DNA from: Hetaerina americana
Taxonomy: Eukaryota; Arthropoda; Insecta; Odonata; Calopterygidae
Length of the DNA stretch: 64,000 nucleotides
Direction: 5' to 3'
Assembly: GCA_022747635.1 (NCBI GenBank)
Contig: JAKTNV010000020.1
Coordinates: forward strand, 1,176,001-1,240,000
A program made the translations under genes and the position numbers. Position 1 is the stretch's first letter. Every line of letters starts with the position of its first letter. This document shows positions 19,570 through 30,425 of the stretch, piece after piece. The notes below the pieces were generated by a model that was given only the letters and a program-made list of their open reading frames with translations, did no database searches and had not been told where the DNA came from.

Positions 19570-20262
19570 ATGTAAGAAACTGATACATATATAAATATGA
19601 GTGAATTATTGAAAATAGTAATGTCCCGCGAAGATAGCAGAAAAGACGAGGTACTATACGTGGCAGATCATCTGTATTGGTATCTGGGGGTCTATAAAAT
19701 GAGCACACGAATACGCGAATCTGTCGTTGTAGCCCTGAATGTTGCACCAAACGCTTTCTATGTTATTCTCGTCGCATTTATATCGGTGGCTACTGATTTG
19801 TGGATTCGCTGCAATGAATACTTCCTCACCGTTAGACCTCTACTTTCTGTCTCGTAAATTGTGGAATAGCTTGGAAAAACCTCATCGTTTGCTGAATCTT
19901 CCGTGAGCCAAGTCTCCGTTCCATCTAGCATGTCTGCCTTTGTACTTACAAAATTGTGTTCAATATTTATAATCCTGCGGAAATTTAATGTTATAATTTT
20001 TAATTGGTCTATCATATTTTGTTTCATGGTTTTTTGGTTGCTCACAAAACTCTTTCACGGAGATTCATTGTTATTAAGATTTGCACTAGTTTTATAATTA
20101 AGCACATGGCAATCTTTGCTGTTCTTCATTCTATCTGCGTTATCTGTCGTCTTGGTGCTAGAAGATGACTGCGTAGCGTTTATCGCGGCGGTGGTTTGAA
20201 GGATTCTGCATTCTCGGGTTTCACCGCGTCGTCGCTCGATGCTGACAACAGTTTGACACAAA
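19570..20262 (-). pseudogene. L2-like family C LINE, ORF2 N-terminus and endonuclease
   Basis: On the minus strand an ORF2 leader (20261-20055) is followed by the APE-type endonuclease start (LKIITLNFRRIINIEHN, then a TETWLTEDSANDEVFP metal-binding Glu region) and, after a frameshift, VFVCSFYRPPDTNTDDL. The parts correspond to 21970-22350 of the better copy. The catalytic Asp region and the RT are missing. Confidence 0.7.
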
Positions 20263-20294
20263 TGTCATAGCAAAGGAGAGTAGATATTTATTAC

Positions 20295-20375
20295 CCACGA
20301 TTAATTAGAGAAGCAATTGAGATCGCCAAAAACCCGGAGATCGTCAACAGAGATGAAGGCTACCACTTCCCTGGT
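20295..20375 (+). repeat. Penelope-like element, C-terminal coding scrap
   Basis: The frame reads RLIREAIEIAKNPEIVNRDEGYHF. This pattern (REAIEI.K.....NR..GY..) is the conserved end of PLE proteins after the GIY-YIG nuclease. It joins in the same reading frame to LINE endonuclease sequence at about 20376. Confidence 0.6.
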
Positions 20376-20718
20376 ATCGATTGGGACAAAAATATCGTTA
20401 AATCTGGGACCCTCGATTGCGAATCTTGCAATTCCTTGATAACATTGGTTCAAAGAAACTCCCTCCATCAAGCAGTACGCATGCCCACCCGTGGAAAGAA
20501 CATATTGGATCTATTTCTTACAAACACGCCTGAACGTATTATTATTAGTGTATCAACTGATGAGGGCTTGAGTGACCATAAAGCAGTTAATGTCCACTTG
20601 GTCATAGAAATAAAAAAGATTGTTAAACCAAAAAGAAAAATTTTTAATCACCATATGGCAGACTTTGAAGCTTTTGCCAATCAATTAAACTCTTCACTAC
20701 CCGAGTTCAAAACCCGCT
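20376..20718 (+). pseudogene. L2-like LINE endonuclease C-terminal fragment
   Basis: The frame reads PGIDWDKN..., then QRNSLHQAVRMPTRGKNILDLFLTN and SDHKAVNVHL, which are the Asp and SDH regions of the APE endonuclease, then the linker KPKRKIFNHHMADFEAFANQLN. It stops at 20718 next to the 5' end of the full family C copy. Confidence 0.7.
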
Positions 20719-20771
20719 GAAGTCATGCCAACGTGGAAGAATTGACAGTATTTATCAATACCCGTATCGTC

Positions 20772-21716
20772 ATGCTGGAGAGAATGGTGTGGGAGCTTCG
20801 ATCGGAGATCGCCGGCCGGAGGGCTTCTCTCAGGAGAGATGGTGCTCAGGGTGGGAATACGAAAACCCGCCACGCCCATGGGGGTGCACGGATTCGTCCG
20901 AATGCTACACCTGGCTGGGCGATTAGAGACCTACCCCGTGTCCCATCTCTCAACGAGGGGGTGTCTCACGTCCGTAGCTCGGACGATTGGAGGGTCGTCT
21001 CTCGGGGCAAGGGGAAGGTAACGCTGCGGCGAGGATTGGACTCTGCGGAGGCAGATACCATCCCCGTCTCCAACAGGTACCAGGTGCTGTCGGATGACAG
21101 CACCACCGTACCTGCAGCCCCTACCCCTACTCCGAGGGCACTGCCTAGGGTAAGGCATCAGCGGTCGGGGAGGGAGGGAACCGTTATATTAGGCAGTTCC
21201 TATGTCCGGGGTATAATGAATCCGCTGCGCCGCCGAGTCCAACAGGAGGGAGGTGTTGGATTCTTGTCGTCCTGGTGTATACCAGGCGGCGGGGTACCCC
21301 AGGCGACGCTGGCGGTGAAGGCGGCCGTCAGTAATACGGGCTGCTCCAAGCTACGCATTGTGGCTCATGTCGGGACAAACGACGCCTCGGAACGTGGATC
21401 TGAAGAGATCCTGCGCTCCTTTAAGGAGATGCACTCGGAGGTGAAACGAGTCGAGGCAGAGTTGAAGGTCCAAATTAAATTAAGTATATGTAGTATTGTG
21501 CCGCGTGTAGACCGCGGAAGGCTCGTTTGGAGCTCAATTGAGGGTTTTAATCAGACATTGCTGGGATTTTTCCGGGGAATCGGAGCGAACTTTGTTGATC
21601 TGAGGCCCGTCCTCTCATCGTGTCGGGTACCTCTCAATCGCTCCGGGGTCCATTATACTGCCAAGGCATCGCAGTTGGTAGCGCATAGGTTACACGAACC
21701 CGTTTCGAGGGTTTAG
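20772..21716 (+). CDS. LINE ORF1 protein with SGNH/GDSL-type esterase domain
   Basis: The first in-frame ATG gives about 314 residues with no internal stop. Residues 1-130 are basic and Arg-rich, suited to RNA binding. From about residue 138 an SGNH fold is indicated: block I VILGSSYVRG (candidate nucleophile Ser), block III AHVGTNDAS (the Gly-x-Asn-Asp signature), and NRSGVHYTAKAS near the end carrying the block V His; the Asp usually three residues before that His is replaced by Ser or Asn. Esterase ORF1 proteins of CR1/L2 LINEs form the ribonucleoprotein and may act on membranes. It is the only long intact LINE frame in the window, which contrasts with the damaged ORF2. Confidence 0.8.
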   Translation: MLERMVWELRSEIAGRRASLRRDGAQGGNTKTRHAHGGARIRPNATPGWAIRDLPRVPSLNEGVSHVRSSDDWRVVSRGKGKVTLRRGLDSAEADTIPVSNRYQVLSDDSTTVPAAPTPTPRALPRVRHQRSGREGTVILGSSYVRGIMNPLRRRVQQEGGVGFLSSWCIPGGGVPQATLAVKAAVSNTGCSKLRIVAHVGTNDASERGSEEILRSFKEMHSEVKRVEAELKVQIKLSICSIVPRVDRGRLVWSSIEGFNQTLLGFFRGIGANFVDLRPVLSSCRVPLNRSGVHYTAKASQLVAHRLHEPVSRV

Positions 21717-21796
21717 CATAGCTGGTAGGCAAGAGCGTAGGTCATATATTGGAATAATAAAGTAGAATCCAGCGCTTTTTGTCAAATTCAGTTCTG

Positions 21797-24769
21797 GTAA
21801 TGCCTCTGAAATCCCCAAAAAATTTGAACAAACAAACACTTGCGTTAAAAAAAACATATAACCCACGTAAATTTAATAAAATTGGTGCCTCTACATACAT
21901 AACAGATAGCAATGCAAGTGAATGTAATTCTTTTGTCTCTGTTCACCACGAATCGTCCGAAACAGTTTTGTTAGCGTGCATAAAACCGAAAAAAAAGTAA
22001 TTGACCAAATTAAAACTATAACATTAAACTGCCGTAGCATCAGAAACAAAATATCGGATATTGAACATATTTTATGTCAGTACAAACGCAGACATAGTAG
22101 TTGGAATGGAAAGTTGGCTCACGGTAGATATAGCCAACAATGAGGTTTTTCCAAACGGTTTCACAACTTACAGAAGGGACAGACCAAATAGATTGGGTGG
22201 GGGAGTATTCATTGCAGTAAAGTCACATCTTAGTAGCCAACGATACGAATGCGACGTAAATGACATGGAAAGTGTTTGGTGCAACATTAAGGACTACAAT
22301 GGCAGGAGCCTATTCGTGTGTTCATTTTATAGACCCCCAGATTCTAACACAGATGTCCTACACAAGCTCGACGAACAAATATCCACTATCAGCAGCAGAC
22401 ATAGCAACAGTATTACTATAATCGCTGGTGACACAAATCTACCGTCAATTGACTGGGACAATTACTGCGTAGGAAAATCTGCCAAAAACCGAGATTCAAG
22501 CCAAGAACTCCTTCATATACTCACAAAACACTCCTTAGAACAAATTGTTTGATCGCCAACACAGGGTCAAAGCATACTAGACATCTTCGCGACTTCTACG
22601 CACGAAATCGTTACAAACATTGAAATAATGGACGACATCAGTGACCATTAGGCTACTTTTGTAGAGTTGAAAACTAAGTTCGTCAAAATAAACAAAGAAA
22701 AGCGTAAAATATACTTGCTAAACAAGGCAAATTTTAACGGACTAAGAGAATATTTAAAGATAAAATTACCAGAATACAAGACAAAAACACTGACAACCAA
22801 TACAGAGAACACTTGGAATTATTTCTTAAATATTTTACGCTAAGGAATGAAGACGTACATCCCGTCCAAACTCAAATGCGACAGTAAGGAACCTAGATGG
22901 TACAACGGGAAGTCAGATCGGCATTAAGAAGACAAAGAAAGCTACAGTCAAATTTCAAAAAGAGTTTAAAAAGTGACGATATAGTTTATGTGAATACATC
23001 CAAACAGCAACTAAAAGAATGTCGTAGTAAGACGAAAAGTATTATGCGCACAGCACTACACTCTTTTAAATCTAAAATGCTAAGCGAATATCTTGAGGAA
23101 AATCCAAAGCCATTCTGGTACTATGTTAGGGAAATACAGAGTAAACGCCCAACTGTTCATTCTTTGAAGACGGAAAATGGAGAAATCATTACAGATAGCG
23201 TGAAAAAGGAAAATATTTTAAACCATTTTTTTCCAGAGCGTCTACAATAAAAACACAAACACACCAAACGATCCTCCACACCCACCCGGGGAACACATGA
23301 GCGATCTTACACTGACCAACCACGGAATAGTACATCTGCTCCGTAGTATCAAAGCACACAAGGCACCTGGTCCGGAAGAAATACCCGCTAGAATATTAAA
23401 GGAATTAGCTGAAGACATTGCTCCATTTTTACATATTGTTTTTCTAAAATCGATAGAAGAAGGGTCAGTGCCTCGCGAATGGAAGCTAGCCCATATAACT
23501 CCCATCTATAAAGGCGGCGATAGGGATAAACCAACCAATTACCGACCCATTTCTATAACATTGATCTCTTGTAAAATATTGGAACACATTATTGTGACTA
23601 ACATTATGAGATTTCTTGATAGTAGGAAAATACTAATCCACAACCAGCACGGATTTAGGAAAAGCAGATCTTGCGAAACACAACTTCGTCTCTTCATTCA
23701 CGATATACTTAGATCGGGAGAAAACAATACACAAGTCGACGCAGTATTCCTGGATCTCAAAAAAGCCTTCGAAAAAGCCGCACACAATAAATTGTTACAT
23801 AAACTTAAATACTATGGAATCAACGAGAAAATAATTAATTGGATTAGAGACTTCTTGTCAAACCGCAAACAAATATTAGTCATAGATGGGTTGTGCTCAA
23901 CGGATAGAGACGTAACTACGGGCGTCCCCCAGGGAAGTTTAATAGGGCCTCTTCTGTTCCTAATATACATAAATGACTTAAGCACACACGTTAGTAGCAA
24001 TCTAAGGTTATTTGCTGACGACACGGTGATATACAGGGAAATGAGGAGCCAACTAGATCGCGAGCTACTCTCTAGAGACTTAGACAATATCTCGGAATGG
24101 TGCAATAAATGGGGATTAACACTTAATATAGATAAATGCGCAGTTGTGAAATTTTGGAACAAAGGAAGCGAGGAACAGGATATAAACTACAAAATAGAGA
24201 GTTCATTACTGACTACGGCCAATCAAGTTAAATATTTGGGGGTTGTTCTAACACCACGCTTTTCATGGGGAGCACATATCAGGACAATATGCGGATCAGC
24301 TTTAAAGAAACTGGGCTTCATAAAACGGGTGGTGGGGAAATGTGATGAAAAAGTTAAAGAGAGGTGTTATTTTGCTCTAGTTTGACCTCATTTGGAATAT
24401 GCCGCAAGTATTTGGGATCCTTGGGAGAAAATTTGGCAAAAAGAATTAGATAAAGTCCAGAGAAAATCCGCTAGATTCGTTAAAGATTGTTATGATAAGA
24501 ACACAAGTGTGACAGGTCTCTTAGGGGAATTAGGCTGGGAACCACTTGAAGCACGGAGAGAACAATCGAGGCTTAGAATTTTAGAAAGGTTCAGAACAAA
24601 CGAGTTTAACTATGACACTGAAGGAATTCTAATGGCCCCACACTACTTAGGTAGATCAGACCACAAAGATAAACTAAGGGAGATAGATTCCAGTACCTAT
24701 GGATACAAATACTCATTCTTTCCCCGAACAATCAGAAATCATAATAGTAAGAAACCGAAGTCACTTTAG
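21797..24769 (+). pseudogene. L2-like ORF2: APE endonuclease and reverse transcriptase, broken
   Basis: An N-terminal leader (from about 21797) runs into an A-run where one base is missing, then the endonuclease: TLNCRSIRNK, GMESWL (metal Glu), AGDTNLPSIDW (catalytic Asp region), DDISDH. Stops fall at 22550-22552, 22648-22650 and two later sites, with frameshifts near 22070, 22905 and 23230. The RT at 23297-24385 is open for 362 codons: KAPGPEEIPA, NYRPIS, HGFRKSRS, AVFLDLKKAF, TGVPQGSLIGPLLFLIYINDL, LRLFADDTVIY. The FADD catalytic pair is intact. A TGA (24383-24385) interrupts the C-terminal domain, which continues to YSFFPRTIRNHN. Confidence 0.88.
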
Positions 24770-25055
24770 AAATATTAAAAACATTGAATTTACTAGTCGG
24801 AACAAAATTAAGCATTGCAAAAGTGTTAGGTATACTTTCAGGTGCATGTGTATGTTCGTTGGTAGTTTGAGTGTTTGCATGTGTTTGGGGTGTAAATGTT
24901 CTTCCATGAATGTATGCCATGTTTTTTTAGATATGATTTTGTGATTATTGCATGCGGTTTTTTTTTCTTTTTCTTTTCTAAGTTACGGGTGGTGTCCTAA
25001 CACCCCCCGCCACACGCCCTTGCGGCGGCTTGCGGGGTATTAAGTAGATGTAGAC
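24770..25055 (+). other. Family C 3' UTR with terminal hairpin and tail
   Basis: After the stop the UTR contains T-rich stretches and then CCCCCCGCCACACGCCC..GGCGGCTTGCGGGG, a strong hairpin, followed by TATTAAGTAGATGTAGA. It is nearly identical to 4143-4430. Confidence 0.8.
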
Positions 25056-26044
25056 CACAGTGTCCTCTTCCTGCCTTTCACCGCGCCACACACCCGACTG
25101 ACGCCGGTCTCAACTTCCACCCCCTCCATATCATCATCCCCTCATACCATCGCCCCGCTCTACCCCAGCAACTGGTACTTCCTCCCACCCAACCCCCTAA
25201 TCGAGCCACATCTACCGAAATAAACTTGGTCAACTTCTCATTATCCATCGATGCCTCATCCTCCAATCTTTAATGTTTCCAGAAACGTGTCTCTAGTTGC
25301 TCTCATCATGGGTTTCTTCGGTAAGCTTAATTTGCCGTTTTCTGATACAGTCTTCGCCCACTTCCACTGCCATGTTAACCCCTGACCTCTCGCCACCATC
25401 GTTCCAGTTTCCTCGCCGCCTTGTCCTTTCTAGCTAAACACGCTCATTTTCCGCCAACCTGTCCATTGGGTTTAATTTCGCCTCCAATCTTGAAATGGAA
25501 TCTAGAACATTCCAAGAATCTTCACTTTTCTAATGTGTCCCAATAATTCCCATTGATAAAAGGGCGCTTCGGATGATTTTGTGGGCCGAAATTAACTTCA
25601 GAGATCTGCAAGTTAACGCCAAGCAAATAATTACAAAGATTTTCGCCAAAAATAAAACATGAATTTGGATGCATCAGTAATATTAAGCCTTTTATAAAGA
25701 TTTCAAGTCATTTCACGTCCAACGCTTGGACCCGTTTGGATTTTCATTGCATGAGTTGGCATTTGAATGTTTCGAAACGACGGCGTTCTCTCAGTTAGCC
25801 AATCCATCCGGAGATGACTCTGCCGACGCACCAGGAATATAGTATGTCCCGGGGAGCGAGTTGGCGTTCCTACCGCCAGGGGATCTCTTGGCCATCCCTC
25901 TTGTCTCGAGCATCGCCCCCTATCACGCAACACTTTCTAGCTCGCTTTTCTCTCTTTCGCGGAAAACCGCTCGAAGATGGACTTGAGCCATAACGAAACT
26001 ATGTCCCAGTCTCTGCCTAAGATGAAAGATGACGTAGGCGTCAC
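25056..26044. other. No recognisable gene or repeat
   Basis: C-rich at 25080-25260, then AT-moderate. One of the longer stretches without detectable transposon sequence. No open frame above 80 codons. Confidence 0.35.
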
Positions 26045-28115
26045 ATTACATCCACATAATACCCCGCAAGCCGCCGCAAGGGCGTGTGGCGGGGGGTGTT
26101 AGGTCACCAACCGTAAAAAGGAAAAATATCACATTCAAAAAAACAACACGGAAAATTACACCCACTGCAGCGCACACACTCATGCAAAAATCCCTTCATC
26201 CAATACTCATGCAAACACATATACCGCAAAACAACTAAAAAACTGCACCCCATGATGCAGCACGAAAGCCATCCTACAACTTGGAAGCCAGGACACAACA
26301 AGCAAGAAATTGAAACATCACTACCACATGAAAATGCACCACGAAACACTCTACCCCCAAAGAGTCTGTAAACCACAAACATATACCACAAACCAACAAA
26401 AAACTGCACCCCGGGTGCAGCACGAAAGCCATCCTACAACACGCAAGACAGGAAACAACAAGCAAGAATGTGAAACACCACTACAACATGAACATGCACC
26501 ACAAAACACTCTTTCCCCCGAGGTGACCCTAAAAGGCAGGGAATGCGACCCAACGTCGCAGGTAGCAGGAATTTCCCCCCGCGGAGAGGGACGAGGGATT
26601 GAAAGGGAGACTCACAAACAGATAAACAGAACACTAATGAGGTCATTCGGAAAGAGTGGGTTATGATAACAAAACACACAAGGTTAGTGGAAGAGCATGC
26701 GTTTAAGTAGAAATAATTATTCTCTAGACGCTGAGGGTGGCAAGTGGAATTTTTGCTATCTATAACCCTGCAGTTGCTATCCTGTATTGTCCGTGGGAAG
26801 AAGGAGTCCATGAGTCGGCTAGTTCTGTCATCTATTTCCCAAATTTTATATGCATGATCCAAGTGACCAATGTATGTAGGAGTACGAATAATTTGCGAGA
26901 CCTCGGTGCTGAAAGATGCGGATCTGAATTTATTAAATAATTTCAATCTTGCATTGAATCGTCTCTCTTCTAAAGATTCCCACCCCAACTCCATGAGCAT
27001 TTCGGTGACGCTTTGCGTTTCATCGTAAGAATTTTTTACAAAACGGGCTGCCCGGCGTTGAACCTTCTCAATTTCCCGAATGAGGCCTTTTTCAGTAGGA
27101 TCCCACACGCTACATGCGTATTCTAAATGAGGCCTTACAAGAGCGTGGTAACAACGTTCCTTGACCTTCGAGTCACTTTTGCCGACAATGCGTCTAATAA
27201 ATCCCAATTTTTTATATGCTTGACCGCAGACTTTACTTTTGTGAGTCCACCCAGTTAAGTCTTTAGTGAATGTAACACCTAAATTTACTTTTCACTTCGC
27301 GGTTCAAATCGTTAACAAAAATCAAGAAAAGCAACGGCCCGATCACACTTCCCTGAGGTACCCCCGACGTGACTCGAACGCTGTCGGAACTAGCGCCATC
27401 AAGGACTACCCTCTGTTCCCGCTCTGAAAGAAAATCTTTAACCCAAATTATGGCGCCCTTGTTTATACCCGCGAACTTTAATATATGAATGAGTTTACCA
27501 TGGGGAACCTTATCAAATGCCTTTTGCAAATCTAGAAAGATCGCATCCACTTGCCTACCTCTCTCACCCAATAAAAGTAAGTCATGTGTCCTGCTCCTGC
27601 AAAGCCAGTCCTAATTTGGTTTCGCAGGAGGGGGTTATCCTGAATCCGTGTTGATTGTCACTTAAAAAGTTAATGTTATCAAAGTGTCTCATTATTGAAC
27701 TGACAATTATGTGCTCTAAGATTTTGCAACAGATAGAAGTGAGAGATATAGGTCTGTAATTACTGGGGCCCTACCTGTCACCGCTTTTAAAAATAGGCGT
27801 TTTATGCGCGGTTTTCCAAATATTAGGTACTTTGCACTCTGTGGGGGATTTTTTAAATTTAAATGCAATGTACGGAGAAATGTTTGGAGCTAAATGTTTT
27901 ATCACCCTAGCTGGTATATTTCCGGGTCCCGGGGATTTGTTGGGTTTAATCCCATTAAGCAATTTGAGAATTCCTTGTCGGTCCACTGTTATATTTTCCA
28001 TGGGTTGAGTATGTATTGTTTCTTGGAGATATGCGGTGGCGACATCGTTCGTGAAAACGCTTTGGAAGAATGAATGTAGGTTGTTAGCTTTACCCTTACT
28101 GTCTATATGAATGAT
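26045..28115 (-). mobile_element. L2-like family A LINE, 5'-truncated, active-site segment deleted
   Basis: From the 5' side (28115 down): ANNLHSFFQSVFTND, IKPNKSPGPGNIPARVIKHLAPNISPYI, KTPIFKSGDR; then the palm AIFLDLQKAFDKVPHGKL and TSGVPQGSVIGPLLFLIFVNDL. The segment that should hold the FADD catalytic motif is missing at about 27263-27290, and the sequence jumps to the thumb and C-terminal domain, open at 26434-27207 (GFIRRIVGKSDSKVKERCYHALVRPHLEYACSVWDP...SFFPRTIQDSNCR). The 3' UTR contains a duplicated CACAAACCAACAAA-type block at 26100-26420, then the hairpin and tail at 26045-26100. It cannot encode an active RT. Confidence 0.88.
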
Positions 28116-28270
28116 AATATGCGCCCCTCCTTTGGTCGGAGTGGGATCAAACTGCTTGGGAGTAGGTGGCGGGGGCGCTAAGCTTTGCCGCGAAACCGGC
28201 AGTCTCAGTGCTCTCCAAGCTGTGGGAGCGGCAGGACGCCATATATTGTAAACCTCTGCGACCATGCCAC

Positions 28271-29021
28271 GAAAAAATGGAATCGACGATCGAGCAACGT
28301 CACGCGATCTCTAAGTTTTGTGCTTAACTGAAAAAAAATCTCTTGAGGATACTGACAAAATAATTCGAGAGGTTTGTGGGGACTCTGCTCCTCTGTCCTA
28401 CTCATAAGATCCGAGGTGGTTAAAGGCCTTTAAGGAGGGCCGGGAAAAGGTTTACGACGAACAATGCTCTGTCAACGGCCGTCAACCAGCAAAACCGACA
28501 ACAATGTGGCTCGTGTTCGACAATTGTTGGACGCTGACCTTTAATAAAATATCAAGATGGATGTCAATGAACTGAGCTTGTCATCTACTGTTGCTTTACG
28601 CACTGTTACTGAAGATTTAGTGATGAGGAAAGTGTGCGCCAAGCTGGTGCCCAAGGTGTTTGCCACAACCCGCTACGGGTCCGCGAGTTCTTGGCCAAAC
28701 ACCGGGTGCTAACGCTGCACCCCCTCCACTGTAGTTCTGACGTTGCCCCATCAGACTTATTTTTTTTCCCTCGCATTTAGGCATCCCTGAAAGGAACCCG
28801 TTCTTCGTCCATAGAAGAGATCCAATCAGCCGCGACGAAGACCTTGTGATAGGTCCTTGAAGACGCCTTCCAGGGCACGTATACGCCATGGCAGAGTCGC
28901 TGGAAAAAATGTGTAGAGGTCCAAGGACAGTGCTTAGAAGAATTTTAAGTGTTTGTGCAAATCTGTTCAATGAATAACTTTAAAAATAATATTTCCATTA
29001 CTTTCGGAACGCACCCCGTGT
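28271..29021 (+). pseudogene. mariner transposon relic with internal deletion
   Basis: ATGGAATCGACGATCGAGC starts a mariner-type N-terminus (ESTIEQRHAISKFCA). It continues with frameshifts and stops through EVCGDSAPLSYS and RWLKAFKEGREK, then MRKVCAKLVPK. The catalytic core is mostly deleted. The C-terminus reads SDVAPSDLFFFP, SLKGTRSSSIEEI, WQSRWKKCVEVQG. The right end ..TTACTTTCGGAACGCACC is terminal-repeat-like. A matching left repeat was not found. It is a different lineage from the intact copy at 6.1 kb. Confidence 0.75.
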
Positions 29022-29080
29022 AATACGTCACGCGCCCTCGCGGCGGCTTGTGGAATGTGATTTAGGTGTATTCGATGTTT
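29022..29080 (+). repeat. L2-like LINE 3' hairpin remnant
   Basis: TCACGCGCCCTCGCGGCGGCTTGTGG followed by a TTAGGTGTA-like decayed tail; its upstream part is cut by the mariner end. Confidence 0.5.
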
Positions 29081-29122
29081 CCAGGCTTATCTAAATGTGG
29101 AAATCCATTATAACTGAATTAA

Positions 29123-29179
29123 CAATGCATCTTTCCACTCAATTTGAATTGAAAAAAAATTGAGTGGAAAGATGAATTG
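29123..29179. repeat. Palindrome of PLE-like terminal sequence
   Basis: Arms 29123-29145 and 29157-29179 are inverted copies with one mismatch around AAATTGAGTGGAAAGAT. On the minus strand the left arm extends to AATGGATTTCCACA and matches the PLE end at 34605-34660 (GTGGAAAGATACATTG...ATGAATTTCCACA). It is again a head-to-head pair of PLE ends. Confidence 0.5.
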
Positions 29180-29409
29180 TTTTTTTTACTTTAATGTGGG
29201 TGTATAATTACGGATGGCGAATGAGAGAACATGCGGCGTTTCATCGAAAATCCGCTGTCAAAAAGAATCTCCTTTTGCGCTTACGTTAAGCCCCTTTATG
29301 TAAATCATAACTCAGTATTAGTGCTAGGAAAGTAGATACAGGGAATCGTGTATGAATGTAATTAGAACACATAATTGTCACACCTTCGTATTATAAGACA
29401 CATCGATAG

Positions 29410-29785
29410 CATGGATTTCCTTCAAGCAAGCAGCATGGATTCTAGTTCTCGCGAGACACGACTAGCTTTCGTCCAACGACGTTTCGATGTCTGGTGAAAA
29501 TAACCCTCCGGTTGTTGCGATATTTTTGGATTTCAAAAAGTCTTCCGACGAAGTTCCCCGTGAAATGCTGATAACAAAATTACAATGCTTTGGGATGGAT
29601 CACACAATTATATTCTGCATCAGAGAATTCTTAAATAGTCGCGCAAACAAGGCCGCCATCGATGGCACGGTTAGTAATGCAGTTAGGGATACTTCGGGTG
29701 TCCCACAAGGAGGCGCCATACCACATCCGCGTTATTTTTGTAATATGATAAATCTCGTGCCAATGTCTGAGGTGGCACAGTGAAG
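29410..29785 (+). pseudogene. L2-like LINE RT fragment
   Basis: The frame from 29487 reads VVAIFLDFKKSSDEVPREMLITKL, REFLNSRANKAAIDG and DTSGVPQGGAI, the palm region of the L2-like RT. The preceding SKQHGF region is in another frame. The catalytic FADD block is missing. Confidence 0.75.
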
Positions 29786-30104
29786 AGTGACATTCAGTAC
29801 GCGGTGGTTGGACCATTGGGAGGGAAAAGGGAAAAGGTGATGGAAAATAAGTTCTGACAAATTAAAAGAGAACATTTGTTGACATTGGTAGGCAATCGTT
29901 TTGGTAAGCTTAGAACACCGTGAACAAGTGAAAGAAAATACACTCACCTGAGCTAAATGAAGAGATACGAATAATACGATCGTAGAGCATGTGGCTGCTC
30001 ATGTAAAGCGGGGCAAAGCTCACCGTGATGCAGACGGTCGTTGGATATTCTCTGTTTAAGAGAGAGGGACACACAAACGTTATATTTACTTGTCTTCTAC
30101 GTCC

Positions 30105-30425
30105 AAACAATAACCCGCAAGCCGCCCCTAGGGCATGTGGCGGGATGGTTAGGCGGGGGTAAAACGGAATAAATCCACATGCAAAACTAACAAACACATG
30201 CCAATTCACACCCACGGAGTCGAATATATTTCTACGGAAACCTTTTTAACCGATAAACGTGCAAATACATATACTTGCGCCTAACATAAATATGCGTAAG
30301 CCACTACGAATGTGCCTTGTGTTTAGGCAGCGTTTAATCTTGTCCTCACTTGTAAATCGGATGCCTTTTCTATTTCTATAATGTCTTTGATTTCTCACTA
30401 TTATGATTCCTGATTAATTAGGTAA
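30105..30425 (-). repeat. L2-like family C LINE 3' end
   Basis: Minus strand: last codons of ORF2 (NHNSEKSKTL-like at about 30390-30410), 3' UTR and a degenerate terminal hairpin at 30112-30150. Confidence 0.65.

Larger units (their letters stand above)
20719..25055 (+). mobile_element. L2-like family C LINE, near full length
   Basis: About 4.3 kb holds ORF1 with an SGNH-esterase domain, ORF2 with APE endonuclease and RT, a short 3' UTR, the terminal hairpin (about 24999-25035) and a TGTAGATGTAGA tail. This two-ORF layout with an esterase ORF1 is known from the CR1/L2 group. The 5' boundary is uncertain, as no target duplication was identified. ORF1 is open; ORF2 is broken in several places, so this copy is not autonomous. 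Confidence 0.9.

Noticed and set aside
20733..20771. Upstream in-frame extension of ORF1 starting at GTG
   Set aside because: A GTG start is not expected in an animal; the first in-frame ATG at 20772 was chosen.
26100..26420. Repeated CACAAACCAACAAA-type blocks considered as a CRISPR or satellite array
   Set aside because: Only two units, both part of a family A LINE 3' UTR; the genome is eukaryotic.
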